Notes: generated by a model not told the origin, from the sequence alone. A DNA stretch of 64,000 bases from Flavobacterium poyangense (GCF_011751075.1 NZ_JAALLN010000009.1:62001-126000), one strand, 5' to 3'. Shown: positions 44,925-55,039, counted from the first letter of the stretch. Translations and numbers: made by a program.

Positions 44925-45085
44925 CATTAGAATTAAGTGTATTGTTACTGTATTTCAGCAATCTGACACAACTATATGTTCGTACATTGCAAGATAGTGA
45001 TCAATTAAAGAAAACTTTTTACATTTTACAGTATACATTTTACAATATACATTATACATTATTATTCAACTAGCAACTTGAGTTA
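44925..45085. repeat. Second copy of the heptamer-end element (interior plus right end)
   Basis: Matches 10545-10668: tattgttactgtatttcagc, ctgacacaactatatgttcg, gatcaattaaa, aactttttacattttacagt, heptads acattttac/aatatac/attatac and attattattcaactagcaac, ending ttgagttatttagtc. The left heptamer end seen at 10376 is not present. No gene between 44848 and 45313. Confidence 0.75.
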
Positions 45086-45313
45086 TTTAGTCAAATATTT
45101 TGGGTTTATTTTTTTAAAGCGTTGCGGTTACACTTTTTTTTGTAATATTGTTAAATGTACGAATAAGTTCATAAAAGAGATACTAACGTTCAGTGTGAAA
45201 ATGGTTTACCGGAAATATAAAAATATATACAAAATTCTTGTGAGAGGATAGACATAAATTCCAAGTGTCTTTAAATGATTGGGGTATTAACTAAATTCTT
45301 TAAACTTTATTTT

Positions 45314-45493
45314 ATGTTAAAAAACATTTTAAAATTAGAAGGCACTCAGGAACTGACCAAAACTGAAAAAATTAATATTTTAGGAGGGCAACCAATATGC
45401 CCGGGACCTGATGCACATTGTTATTCTGCAGATGCCCCTTGTCCAAATTTTTATAATCTTCCGATATGTGTTAAAAACCCACATGAGAATTAA
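45314..45493 (+). CDS. Double-glycine-leader peptide precursor with four cysteines (bacteriocin/natural-product type)
   Basis: 59 residues. The 25-residue leader (MLKNILKLEGTQELTKTEKI, then NILGG) has the L-x4-L-x-K-x4-I-x-GG layout cut by C39-type peptidase-ABC transporters. After GG the 34-residue core is rich in Pro with four Cys (core positions 4, 11, 18, 27): QPICPGPDAHCYSADAPCPN and on to ICVKNPHEN. The ATG at 45314 is preferred over the one 13 codons upstream because the leader then has normal length. A strong terminator follows at 45518. No maturation or export gene is within the window, so these must act in trans or lie elsewhere. Could be a secreted antimicrobial, signalling or scaffold peptide. 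Confidence 0.75.
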   Translation: MLKNILKLEGTQELTKTEKINILGGQPICPGPDAHCYSADAPCPNFYNLPICVKNPHEN

Positions 45494-45517
45494 TATAGCA
45501 GTGAAGTTTAAAAAATG

Positions 45518-45544
45518 AGAGGGAGTAAAATCCCTCTTTTTTTT
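45518..45544 (+). terminator. Rho-independent terminator of the peptide gene
   Basis: agaggga-gtaaaa-tccctct followed by a T tract, 24 bp after the stop codon. Confidence 0.88.
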
Positions 45545-45582
45545 GGTTTGATAAATAGGTGTTTTGCTTGTTTTTAACCGCC

Positions 45583-46030
45583 AGGTGCGCAAAGGGTTTT
45601 CGCAAAGGGTGCTATTTTTTGCTCGCAGAGTCGCAAAGCCGCAAAAGTCTTTTTCACGCAGATTACGCAGATTAAGCCAATATTTTTGTTTTGTTACTTC
45701 GATAAAAACAATCTGAATAAATCTGCCAGATCTGCGTGGAAATTTAATTGCTAGGTGCGCAAAGGGTTTTCGCAAAGGGCACTATTTTTTGCTCGCAGAG
45801 TCGCAAAGCCGCAAAAGTCTTTTTCACGCAGATTAAGCCAATATTTTTGTTTTGTTACTTCGATAAAAAACAATCTGAATAAATCTGCCAGATCTGCGTG
45901 AACAAATTTCATTGTAAACATAGGAGTCGCAAAGCCGCGAAGTTTTTCCTCTTTTATTCATGCGAGAAGAAATCAGCAAAATCTGCCCGATCTGCGTGAA
46001 AACTTAACCGCAAAGTATACAAAGGTTTCG
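45583..46030. repeat. 170-bp tandem duplication of 'tctgcgtg/cgcaaag' intergenic repeat plus third partial copy
   Basis: A unit starting aggtgcgcaaagggttttcg and ending ctgccagatctgcgtg occurs at 45583 and again at 45753 (period 170 bp); the second copy lacks 9 bp (attacgcag). A shorter fragment (gagtcgcaaagccgcgaag, atctgcccgatctgcgtg) follows at about 45925-46000. No coding function; a 131-codon minus-strand frame here only reads through the repeats. Confidence 0.85.
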
Positions 46031-46111
46031 CTAGAGGCATAAAAGAAAATATCCGAGAGTTTTTGTGTTTAGTGAGTTCTTTATTAGTTGTTTGCCTATC
46101 GTTCGCAGATG

Positions 46112-46147
46112 CCCGTAATTTTTATACCGAAAGTCCGTAATTTTTAG
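46112..46147. promoter_or_regulatory. Paired direct repeats 22 bp apart upstream of NRPS1
   Basis: cccgtaattttta at 46112 and tccgtaattttta at 46134, separated by exactly two helical turns (22 bp). The same arrangement lies upstream of NRPS2 at 55376-55411, sharing aaagtccgtaattttta. The layout resembles binding sites of LytTR-type response regulators; candidate operator or activator site. Confidence 0.55.
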
Positions 46148-46243
46148 TGGAGTGTTGCTTTTATTTTCGCTTAGGATCGCTTATGCGATCTGCATTCTGA
46201 CTTGAATTGCAAGATTACGAAAGTAGATAACTGGTACAAGATC

Positions 46244-46275
46244 ATCTGTTACAGAGTATTTTTTCTGTAACAGAT
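46244..46275. promoter_or_regulatory. Perfect 12-bp inverted repeat in the NRPS1 leader
   Basis: atctgttacaga - gtattttt - tctgtaacagat. Perfect 12-bp arms with 8-bp spacer, 64 bp before the NRPS1 start codon. No T tract follows in the plus direction, so an operator or leader hairpin is more likely than a terminator. Confidence 0.55.
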
Positions 46276-46339
46276 AAAAGAGAGTGTACTGCTTAACTCC
46301 TTGTATAACAAATTAATGGTATAAAAGAATTACACTAAA

Positions 46340-49300
46340 ATGGATCACATCAACCACAAAATTGCTAAAGACTATTGGAATAAAAAAATCAATCGACTTG
46401 CTTCTTCTAAAGGAAATTTTCCGGACAATTCTTCAACAGATTTTATTACAGTTACAGCCTCTGAGCTTTCTTATTTCTATAAATTAACCGCTGAAAATAC
46501 TATTGTAGAATTTACCGTATTGATAGCACTTTATAATATGATGCTTCAGCGATATTTTGACGAATGTAATTTTGTGTCTTCCAATATGTTCCTGAGTACC
46601 GAAAATGCAGTATCGTTTTATGCCTTTCAAGGTATAGCTCAAAAAACGGTAAAAGAGTTTATACAGGAAGTCAAAGGAGAAGTTCAGGAGGTTTATAAGT
46701 ATACCGACTATTACGAAGAACATCTTATTACACCAACATCAAGTGTAAATGATATTACTTTTCAGTTTAATTATGGAGCATCAAAAGAGGGAAAGCTACT
46801 AAATCATGGAATGTCTTTTCAAATTGAAAAGCAGGAAAATAAAGATTTTATCATTTCATTAAATTACTCGGATGCATTTGTAGAAAGTACTGTTGCTTTG
46901 CATTTTTTAGCGAATTTTAAAAATTTACTGGAAACATTAGAAGAGAATATTTCTGTAACAATTGCTCAGTTGCCTTTGGTTTTTAAGGAAGAAAGAGAGT
47001 TACTCTTACACAGCTTTAATGCGACAAGTAGTGCCTATGATAAAGCTATAACACTAGCTGAAATTGTAGAAAACCAAGCGCAAAAAGCACCCCAAAATAG
47101 TGCAGTTATTTGTAAAGACACTGTACTTACTTATGAGTCACTTAATGAACAGGCGAATCAGGTTTCAGATTACCTGATTAAAGAGTATGCGATTTCAGAA
47201 GGTGATTTTGTTGGGGTTAAAATGGAGAGAAGCGAAAAACTTCTTATCTCCATATTAGCGGTTTTAAAGGCGGGGGCTACTTATGTGCCCATAGATGTTA
47301 ATTATCCGGAGGAAAGAATCGCTTTTATTGAGAAAGACAGCAATTGCAAGCTTGTTATTGATGCTTCCCTTTATAGTGATTTTGAGGAGAAACAACTTAA
47401 GTATTCCAAAGAAAATCGATCTGTAGAGAGAAAGACAGCTGAGGTTGCCTACATAATTTATACCTCGGGAACTACCGGGAATCCAAAAGGGGTGATGATA
47501 ACGCATCAAAATGCTGTTGCTTTAATTCATTGGGCTCAAAAGGAATTTGATACAGAAAGTTTTGATGTAGTATATGCCGCTACCTCACATTGTTTTGACC
47601 TCTCAGTATTTGAAATGTTTTACACACTTTCTGTCGGGAAAAAGATAAAAATTCTAAATAATGCTTTAGAGATTGGTGCCGAATTGGCCAAGGATCAGAA
47701 GATTTTATTAAACACTGTACCTTCCAGTATCCGAAAGGTGTTGGAGGAGGGGTATAGTCTCGAAAATGTAAGTGTGATTAATCTTGCCGGAGAGCCTTTT
47801 CCGGTTGATATCGCAAATAAGCTGTTGCAGACCAATGCCGAAATAAGAAACTTATACGGCCCTTCAGAAGACACGACTTATAGTACTTGTTATAAATTAT
47901 CTTCAGAAAATGCATACACAGGTATTCCTATTGGTAAGCCTATTACCAATACACAGGCTTATATTCTCGATGACGCATTACAATTAGTACCGGCCGGTAT
48001 TGTCGGGAAATTATATCTTTCGGGGGATGGTGTGGCAAAAGGATATCTCAATCAGCCCGAACTGACTTCGGCAAAATTTATAGACAATCCTTTTGATGAA
48101 GGAGGCAAGATGTATGATACCGGTGACTTAGCAAAATGGAGATCTGATGGGAATCTTATTTTCCTCGGAAGAAAAGACCATCAAATAAAACTTAGAGGTT
48201 ATCGTATCGAACTCGGAGAAATTGAGAATGCGATTTCTTCGTTTTCAGAAAACATATTGCAAGCCGTTGTGGCTGTTAAAAAGAATAAAGGAGAAGATGT
48301 TTTAGTCGGATATTATGTAGAAGATAACACTATAGATAAAACGGTTTTAAGAGGACATCTGGAAAAACTAATCCCTGCTTATATGATTCCTGCTTATTTT
48401 ATAAAGTTGGAGTCGATTCCGTTAACGCCTAACGGTAAAGTAGACAAACAGGCGCTCTCAGAAATCACGGAGACAGCAGTTGTTAAAAGAGAGTATGTCG
48501 CAGCGGTTGATGTGCTTGAAAAAACGCTGGTTGAGATTTGGGAACAAGCTTTGGGAGTTTCGCCTATTGGTATGAACGATCATTTTTTTGAAATGGGAGG
48601 GCATAGTTTAATGATTTCACAAATTATTAATGCGATCTATAAGAAACTTGAAAAGAGCGTACCGTATAAAATGTTTTATACCAATCCGACCATCGGAGAC
48701 TTAAAAAAAGTGCTGAAAAATAAGGAGTATCTGCCAATTCCTCGGGCTGCCTCTTCAGCATCTTATCCATTAACACACTCACAAAACCGATTGTGGTTGC
48801 TAAGTCAACTCGATGGCGGGAATGACGCTTATGAAATTTCAGGAGCGGTGGTGTTGAAAGGAGCTGTTGATCAAGCTAAATTTATTGAGGCATTTAGCGA
48901 GGTTGCAGCACATCACGAAATTTTAAGGACTTCTTTTAAGAAGGATGAAAATGGTGTAGTGAACCAATATATTCTGCCAAAGGAAAAGTTTCATTTTGCG
49001 GTAGACACCAAAGATTTTTCTAATGAGGAGTCACCTTACGATGAGGTAAAGTGTTATATTGAGGAAAAAAATAAAGGATCGTATGACCTGACCGAAACAC
49101 CTTTGTTCAGAGCTTCGTTATTGAAGACTGCTTCTGACAATTTTGTGTTTTATTTATCCATGCATCATCTTATAAGTGACGGATGGTCACTGGAAGTACT
49201 AACGGCACAAGTTTTAGCTTGTTATACTGCTTTGCATACCGAAGAGACAATGCAATGGTCTCCGGAAGCTGTTCAATTTAAAGATTATGCCGTATGGTTG

Positions 49301-52300
49301 CTCGGAGAACAGCAAAAGGAAAGTTACCAGACGGCCCGACAATATTGGCTTAAGCAATTTGAAGAAACAGTTCCCGTACTTCAATTGCCTGTTTATGCCA
49401 GCCGTCCGGCAGTAAAAACATATGGAGGAAAACAGTTGTATCATATTTTATCTGCAGAATTGCTTACAGAGCTAAAAAATCTTTCCAAAAGCTACCAGGT
49501 AACGCTGTTTACGGTATTAATGGCCGGAATAAAAACGCTACTGTCCAGATACAGCAATCAGGATGACATTGTCATCGGAACGCCTATAGCCGGACGTGAA
49601 CATCCCGATTTAGAAGATCAGATTGGTTTGTTTACCAATACACTGGCGATTCGAAATTCAGTAAATCAGAAAGAAGCATTTTCAACTTTACTTCAAAGAG
49701 AAGGAAAACTGCTTTTAGAAGCTTATGAGCATCAGAATTTTCCATTTGATGTATTGGTGGAAGAACTTAAAATGGCAAGAGACACCACAAGATCCCCTTT
49801 GTTTGATGTGATGGTTGTGCTGCAAAATCAGCAGCAATTGTCGAACTTTAAGAACGCTGTTTCTTCTGCCGTAACGATTGAAGAATTTGAAATCAACAGG
49901 ACAATAGCCCCTTTTGATATTGTATTTACTTTCACTGAAAAAGAGGCGCTTAGTTTAGAAATTCTCTATAATACGGATCTTTATACCGAAAATTTTATTG
50001 AAGGACTGAGTCAGCATTTGGAGAATTTGTTTGTTCAGGTGGTAAAAAGTCCCGAAATGGTATTGGGAGAAATAGACTTGGTTTCCGAAAGGGAGAAAGA
50101 AACTTTGCTACAGGTTTTTAACGATACTGATGTGGCTTTTGATACCGAGAAAACCATAATAGATTTGTTTGTAGAGCAGGTAGAAAAGACACCAAATCAT
50201 ATTGCTGTCCGATCAGATAATCAGACTTTAACTTATGCCGAATTAGATGAGTTATCGAATAAATTAGCCCATTACCTGATTCAGAATTATCAGATTGTTC
50301 CGCAGGATTTGATAGCAGTTACATTAGAAAGAAATGAGCATTTGTTAGTTTCCTTATTAGCGATTCTAAAAACGGGTGCCGCCTATGTACCTATAGATCT
50401 GAACTATCCTGCTAACAGAATTAAAGATATTTTAGAAGATGTTGCCGGTAAAGTGGTAGTAGATAATACTTTTTTGGATGGTTTTTACAAACAAAAACAA
50501 TTGTCTGCGGTCCTACCGAATATAAAAACCCAAAGCACAGACCTGGCTTATGTGATCTACACTTCCGGATCTACCGGAAAACCAAAAGGCGTTATGATTG
50601 CACATCAGGGTCTCGTCAATTTATGTTTCTGGCATAAAAGCGTGTATAACGTCACAGAAACCAGCAAAGGGACTTTGTTTTCAGGAGTTGCCTTTGATGC
50701 ATCAGTCTGGGAAATTTATCCGTATCTGATTTCGGGAGCGACGCTTTACCCGATTCAAAACGAAGAAATACGTTTGCAAACAAAATTATTAACCTCTTTT
50801 CTAAAAGAAAATGAGATTACTCATGCGTATCTGCCTTCTAAAATCTGTCAGGATATCATGTCAGATAGCCGTTTAACGTTATCGACTACGATACTTACAG
50901 GAGGGGAAAGTTTAAATTATGACTTGAATACTTCTTTACAAGTATATAATAACTATGGACCAACAGAAAACACAGTGGTAACCACTTATTATGATTGTAA
51001 AGAGGCCTTAAAAGAAAAGGTATCTATCGGAAAACCTATAGCTAATACAAAGGTTTATATACTGTCTGATCATTTAAAATTACAACCAATTGGTATTATT
51101 GGAGAATTGTGTATTTCAGGAATTGGACTTTCTAAAGGGTATTTACATCAACCGGAACTCACAGCTGAGAAATTTATTCAGAATCCTTTTGCGGCAGCAG
51201 AAAAATTATACAAAACCGGAGATTTAGCCCGATGGTTGCCTGACGGAAATCTTGAATTCGTAGAGAGAAAAGACAATCAGGTAAAAATACGAGGCAACAG
51301 GGTTGAATTGGCAGAAATAGAACATGTGATCAGAAGCTATGAGCCTACAATCTCAAATGTTATTGTATTGGTCAAAGAAATAAACAAAGAACAGGCCATC
51401 ATAGCCTATTATACTGCGGCGGTAGCTATAGACAGAAAATCGCTTAGAGCCTATTTGAAAGAACAGTTGGCGGATTATATGGTGCCCTCTTATTATATTG
51501 CATTGGAAACATTTCCATTAAATGCAAACGGTAAAATTGACAGGACAAAACTGCCAGCCATCACCGAGGCTGATGTGCTGAAAAAAGAATATGTAGCACC
51601 GGCTAACGAGACCGAAAGAAAAATTGCAATCATCTGGCAAGAACTTTTAGGACATCAGACCATAGGGAGTACCGACGATTTCTTTGAACTCGGAGGACAT
51701 AGTTTACTCCTGACAAAATTGCTAAGCGAATATCAAAAAACGTTTAAGATATCGGTTCCGCTTAAAACGCTCTATGCCAATACGAGCCTGAAGAGCCATG
51801 CAGCGCTTTTAAATAATTCGGTTGAAGAAGTAAAGGAGATTGCTGTCTTGCCTTCTCAGGAATACTATGATTTATCACCTTCGCAAATGCGATATTGGTT
51901 GCTGTATAAGATCAAAGGAAAATCGAGAGAATTCAATATATACAGTACGCTGGAGCTACCGGACAATTTTGATTTAGTTGCTTTTAAAGCAGCGTTTGCT
52001 CTTCTTTTAGAACGCCATGAGATTTTACGAAGTGTGTTTGTGGAAGATGCCGGGATTCCGAAACAAAAAATCCTGTCGCATTTGGCAGTAGAGATTCCGT
52101 GTTTTGAATTGGAATTGCATGCTAAAAACGAGGTATTCGAACAGGAGTTTGATCTGGAAGCCGACACCTTGTTTAAAGTGGCTATTTTAAAAGAAGGTTC
52201 AAGACATCGTTTGTATTTTAATATCCATCACAGTATAAGTGACGGCTGGTCTATGGGAATTATTTCCAGAGATTTAATGGAGATTTATGAGGCTACAATA

Positions 52301-55039
52301 GCCGGGAAGACTGTAGAACTTCCGGAATTGTCCATTCAATATAAAGAATATGCGCAATGGCAAAATGAGCTGTTGCAATCGCCGGATGTCAATGTTGCTG
52401 AAGCGTATTGGAAAGAACAATTTTCCGGACCATTATCATATCTACAACTACCAACGGATTATACGGCCAAAGTAAAAACAAATCAAGGAACCTCTTCTTC
52501 TTATACCGTTTACATTTCTGAAGAACAGAAGAAAAAGATCGAAGAATTATCGGGAGAAAAAAAGACCAGTGTTTTTGCGATTTTTGTGGCTACGTTAAAA
52601 GTATTGTTGTTTAGACTTACTTCCGAAGAAGATATTACACTGGGGATTCCGGTGGCCAACCGAAATCATTATCAATTAAAAGACTTAGTAGGTTGTTTTA
52701 TAAACACGCTCATGTTGCGTGATAGAGTAAGCGAGGAGGAATCTTTTCATACATGGTTACAGCGTGTCAATGAAACTTTAATAAATGCTCTGGCGCATCA
52801 GAACTATCCTTTTGAACAGTTATTAGAACTGATTGATGCCCCGCAGAACGACAATGGTTTTCCGCTGAGTCCCGTGTTTTTAAACATGGTTGATTTTGAT
52901 GCAGAAGTGCTGGAAAGGATAACAGATTTCAGTCCGAATCACGAAGTGGTGAAAGCGACACCAAAGTTTGATATAGAATGTTATGTAAAAAGTTTTGCAA
53001 ACGGATATAGCATCAATTGTGTATACGATCATGAGCTCTTTAAAAAAGAAACCATTGCCTATTGGATAAACGCTTATTTATCGATCATTGATCAGGTCGT
53101 GGAAGATGACACAAAAGCATTGCACACCATTAAAATATTTGAAAACTATATTTTTGAGGAAGACGATTTAAAACCAACTAACGATTTTGAGTATTTTGAG
53201 GCGAGCGAAATTGAACAAAGTATAACACAACGATTTGAAAAACAAGTGTTACGATTTCCGGATCATTCTGCCGTATATGCCAATGAAACGGTACTCACTT
53301 ACAAAATGCTGAACAATTGTGCCAATCATTTGGCACTGGAAATCAATAAAAAAGCCAATCTACAGACGCGACGAGTTGCCTTGCTTTTAAATCACAATGA
53401 AACCTGTGTAATCGGAATGTTGGGAGTTCTTAAAGCGGGATATGCTTATGTGCCTATAGATGCCAACAGTCCGTTGAGCAGAATTCAGTACCTTATTGAA
53501 GATTCGGGTTGTACGCTTCTGGTTTGTAATGCGACTACCTTAGAAAAAGCCCGACAATTAGAGCAGGAAGTACCACAATTAGCTGTTATAAAGATATCTG
53601 AAAATTATAGTCTTCCCAAAATCTCAAATCCAGAGAATAGTACAAATGCTTCAGCAGAGGCTTATGTTTTGTATACTTCCGGTTCAACAGGTTTGCCAAA
53701 AGGTGTTTTGCAGAATCAAAGAAATGTACTTCATTTTATAAGAATCTATACTAATAATGTTCACATTGCCATAAAAGACAACTTAAGTGTTTTTTCTACT
53801 TATACATTTGATGCTTCCGTAAAAGATATTTACGGTGCTATTTTAAATGGTGCTACGGTTAGCATTTACGATATCGTCGAAAATGGACTGGATCCACTTT
53901 CAGATTGGTTATTTACTCAGAATATCACCATTATACATATGGTACCGACAATCTATAGGAATTTCTTAAAAGGACTGGGAGAAGACAAAGTCTTACCGAC
54001 AGTACGATTGATTGATTTAGGAGGAGAGTCGTGTCATAAACCCGATTTGGATTTATTTAAAAAACACTTCCTTGAAGGAGCCTTTTTAGTAAACGATTAC
54101 GGGCCAACCGAATCTACTATTGTGGCCCAGAAATTCTTAAAGCACAGCTCACAATTAACGAGAAATAATGTGCCATTAGGGAAAGTAGTAGCAGAAACGG
54201 GTATTTTCTTATTGGGTGAAAACAATCAGCTAAGAGGGGTTTATCAAACCGGAGAAATTGTTTTCAAAAGCGACTATCTTTCGTTGGGATATCTAAACCG
54301 ACAGGAATTAACAGAGCAGGTTTTTAGAACAGATCCGGTTACAGGAGAAGGAAGAGTGTATAAATCCGGCGATATCGGAAAGCTGCTTCCTACGGGTGAA
54401 ATTGAATTTTTGCAACGTAAAGATTCTCAGGTCAAAATCAACGGATTTCGAATTGAACTATCTGAAATAGAATATCAATTAGAACAAATTGAATGGATAA
54501 AAGAAGCCGTAGTTTTACTTAAAGAATTAAACGGAAATAACCATATTACGGCATATATAAAAGTAACTGAAGTTATAGAAGTAGCTAAAATAAAAGCGCT
54601 TTTAGGGCAAATATTACCTAAATATATGATTCCGACAATCTATATAACCCTCGAAGAATTTCCATTAACAAGAACCGGAAAAATAGAGCGAAAATCATTG
54701 CCGGACCCTAAGGTATCTGATTTGAAGACCGTGCCTTATGTAGCTCCCAAAAATGATATAGAACATACATTGGTCACTATTTGGGCTGAGGTTCTGAAAC
54801 TCGATTCGGAGATCGTAGGTACAGAAGATAATTTCTTTGAATTGGGCGGAAACAGTTTACAGGCAGTTGTTCTGATCAATAAAATAAATAAAACGTACAA
54901 CACGGTCTTTTCGATAGCAAATCTTTATGAAACTCTGAATATTCGGGATTTATCGGCCTTACTGAATTTCTCTATACTACAGAACAATGAAGATGATTCT
55001 GTTTTTCAGGAGTTGGATCAGGACGAAATTATTTTGTAA
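46340..55039 (+). CDS. Nonribosomal peptide synthetase 1 (half-C)-A-T-C-A-T-C-A-T
   Basis: 2899 residues, three modules. Residues 1-225 resemble only the second half of a condensation domain, without HHxxxDG. A1 (about 228-740; YTSGTTGNPKGVMITH; code read as DLFNNALTYK, Ala-like), T1 (GGHSL about 752). C2 (HHLISDGW about 942), A2 (YTSGSTGKPKGVMIAH; DAWYLGNVVK, close to Leu codes), T2 (GGHSL about 1784). C3 (HHSISDGW about 1962), A3 (YTSGSTGLPKGVLQNQ; DAKHDGDIVK, unassigned), T3 (GGNSL about 2834). The C-terminus is acidic (ENNEDDS-like ... DQDEIIL) and may dock to NRPS2. No epimerisation, methylation or thioesterase domain is seen. Codes are by-eye alignments. Builds the first three residues of a peptide on carrier domains in the cytoplasm. 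Confidence 0.95.
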   Translation: MDHINHKIAKDYWNKKINRLASSKGNFPDNSSTDFITVTASELSYFYKLTAENTIVEFTVLIALYNMMLQRYFDECNFVSSNMFLSTENAVSFYAFQGIAQKTVKEFIQEVKGEVQEVYKYTDYYEEHLITPTSSVNDITFQFNYGASKEGKLLNHGMSFQIEKQENKDFIISLNYSDAFVESTVALHFLANFKNLLETLEENISVTIAQLPLVFKEERELLLHSFNATSSAYDKAITLAEIVENQAQKAPQNSAVICKDTVLTYESLNEQANQVSDYLIKEYAISEGDFVGVKMERSEKLLISILAVLKAGATYVPIDVNYPEERIAFIEKDSNCKLVIDASLYSDFEEKQLKYSKENRSVERKTAEVAYIIYTSGTTGNPKGVMITHQNAVALIHWAQKEFDTESFDVVYAATSHCFDLSVFEMFYTLSVGKKIKILNNALEIGAELAKDQKILLNTVPSSIRKVLEEGYSLENVSVINLAGEPFPVDIANKLLQTNAEIRNLYGPSEDTTYSTCYKLSSENAYTGIPIGKPITNTQAYILDDALQLVPAGIVGKLYLSGDGVAKGYLNQPELTSAKFIDNPFDEGGKMYDTGDLAKWRSDGNLIFLGRKDHQIKLRGYRIELGEIENAISSFSENILQAVVAVKKNKGEDVLVGYYVEDNTIDKTVLRGHLEKLIPAYMIPAYFIKLESIPLTPNGKVDKQALSEITETAVVKREYVAAVDVLEKTLVEIWEQALGVSPIGMNDHFFEMGGHSLMISQIINAIYKKLEKSVPYKMFYTNPTIGDLKKVLKNKEYLPIPRAASSASYPLTHSQNRLWLLSQLDGGNDAYEISGAVVLKGAVDQAKFIEAFSEVAAHHEILRTSFKKDENGVVNQYILPKEKFHFAVDTKDFSNEESPYDEVKCYIEEKNKGSYDLTETPLFRASLLKTASDNFVFYLSMHHLISDGWSLEVLTAQVLACYTALHTEETMQWSPEAVQFKDYAVWLLGEQQKESYQTARQYWLKQFEETVPVLQLPVYASRPAVKTYGGKQLYHILSAELLTELKNLSKSYQVTLFTVLMAGIKTLLSRYSNQDDIVIGTPIAGREHPDLEDQIGLFTNTLAIRNSVNQKEAFSTLLQREGKLLLEAYEHQNFPFDVLVEELKMARDTTRSPLFDVMVVLQNQQQLSNFKNAVSSAVTIEEFEINRTIAPFDIVFTFTEKEALSLEILYNTDLYTENFIEGLSQHLENLFVQVVKSPEMVLGEIDLVSEREKETLLQVFNDTDVAFDTEKTIIDLFVEQVEKTPNHIAVRSDNQTLTYAELDELSNKLAHYLIQNYQIVPQDLIAVTLERNEHLLVSLLAILKTGAAYVPIDLNYPANRIKDILEDVAGKVVVDNTFLDGFYKQKQLSAVLPNIKTQSTDLAYVIYTSGSTGKPKGVMIAHQGLVNLCFWHKSVYNVTETSKGTLFSGVAFDASVWEIYPYLISGATLYPIQNEEIRLQTKLLTSFLKENEITHAYLPSKICQDIMSDSRLTLSTTILTGGESLNYDLNTSLQVYNNYGPTENTVVTTYYDCKEALKEKVSIGKPIANTKVYILSDHLKLQPIGIIGELCISGIGLSKGYLHQPELTAEKFIQNPFAAAEKLYKTGDLARWLPDGNLEFVERKDNQVKIRGNRVELAEIEHVIRSYEPTISNVIVLVKEINKEQAIIAYYTAAVAIDRKSLRAYLKEQLADYMVPSYYIALETFPLNANGKIDRTKLPAITEADVLKKEYVAPANETERKIAIIWQELLGHQTIGSTDDFFELGGHSLLLTKLLSEYQKTFKISVPLKTLYANTSLKSHAALLNNSVEEVKEIAVLPSQEYYDLSPSQMRYWLLYKIKGKSREFNIYSTLELPDNFDLVAFKAAFALLLERHEILRSVFVEDAGIPKQKILSHLAVEIPCFELELHAKNEVFEQEFDLEADTLFKVAILKEGSRHRLYFNIHHSISDGWSMGIISRDLMEIYEATIAGKTVELPELSIQYKEYAQWQNELLQSPDVNVAEAYWKEQFSGPLSYLQLPTDYTAKVKTNQGTSSSYTVYISEEQKKKIEELSGEKKTSVFAIFVATLKVLLFRLTSEEDITLGIPVANRNHYQLKDLVGCFINTLMLRDRVSEEESFHTWLQRVNETLINALAHQNYPFEQLLELIDAPQNDNGFPLSPVFLNMVDFDAEVLERITDFSPNHEVVKATPKFDIECYVKSFANGYSINCVYDHELFKKETIAYWINAYLSIIDQVVEDDTKALHTIKIFENYIFEEDDLKPTNDFEYFEASEIEQSITQRFEKQVLRFPDHSAVYANETVLTYKMLNNCANHLALEINKKANLQTRRVALLLNHNETCVIGMLGVLKAGYAYVPIDANSPLSRIQYLIEDSGCTLLVCNATTLEKARQLEQEVPQLAVIKISENYSLPKISNPENSTNASAEAYVLYTSGSTGLPKGVLQNQRNVLHFIRIYTNNVHIAIKDNLSVFSTYTFDASVKDIYGAILNGATVSIYDIVENGLDPLSDWLFTQNITIIHMVPTIYRNFLKGLGEDKVLPTVRLIDLGGESCHKPDLDLFKKHFLEGAFLVNDYGPTESTIVAQKFLKHSSQLTRNNVPLGKVVAETGIFLLGENNQLRGVYQTGEIVFKSDYLSLGYLNRQELTEQVFRTDPVTGEGRVYKSGDIGKLLPTGEIEFLQRKDSQVKINGFRIELSEIEYQLEQIEWIKEAVVLLKELNGNNHITAYIKVTEVIEVAKIKALLGQILPKYMIPTIYITLEEFPLTRTGKIERKSLPDPKVSDLKTVPYVAPKNDIEHTLVTIWAEVLKLDSEIVGTEDNFFELGGNSLQAVVLINKINKTYNTVFSIANLYETLNIRDLSALLNFSILQNNEDDSVFQELDQDEIIL

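Noticed and set aside
45275..45313. Upstream ATG of the GG-leader peptide
   Set aside because: Would add 13 residues (MIGVLTKFFKLYF) not typical of such leaders; the ATG at 45314 gives the usual 25-residue leader.
45380..45775. 131-codon minus-strand frame
   Set aside because: Runs through the 170-bp tandem repeat and antisense to the peptide gene; contains the same repeat-derived peptide twice.
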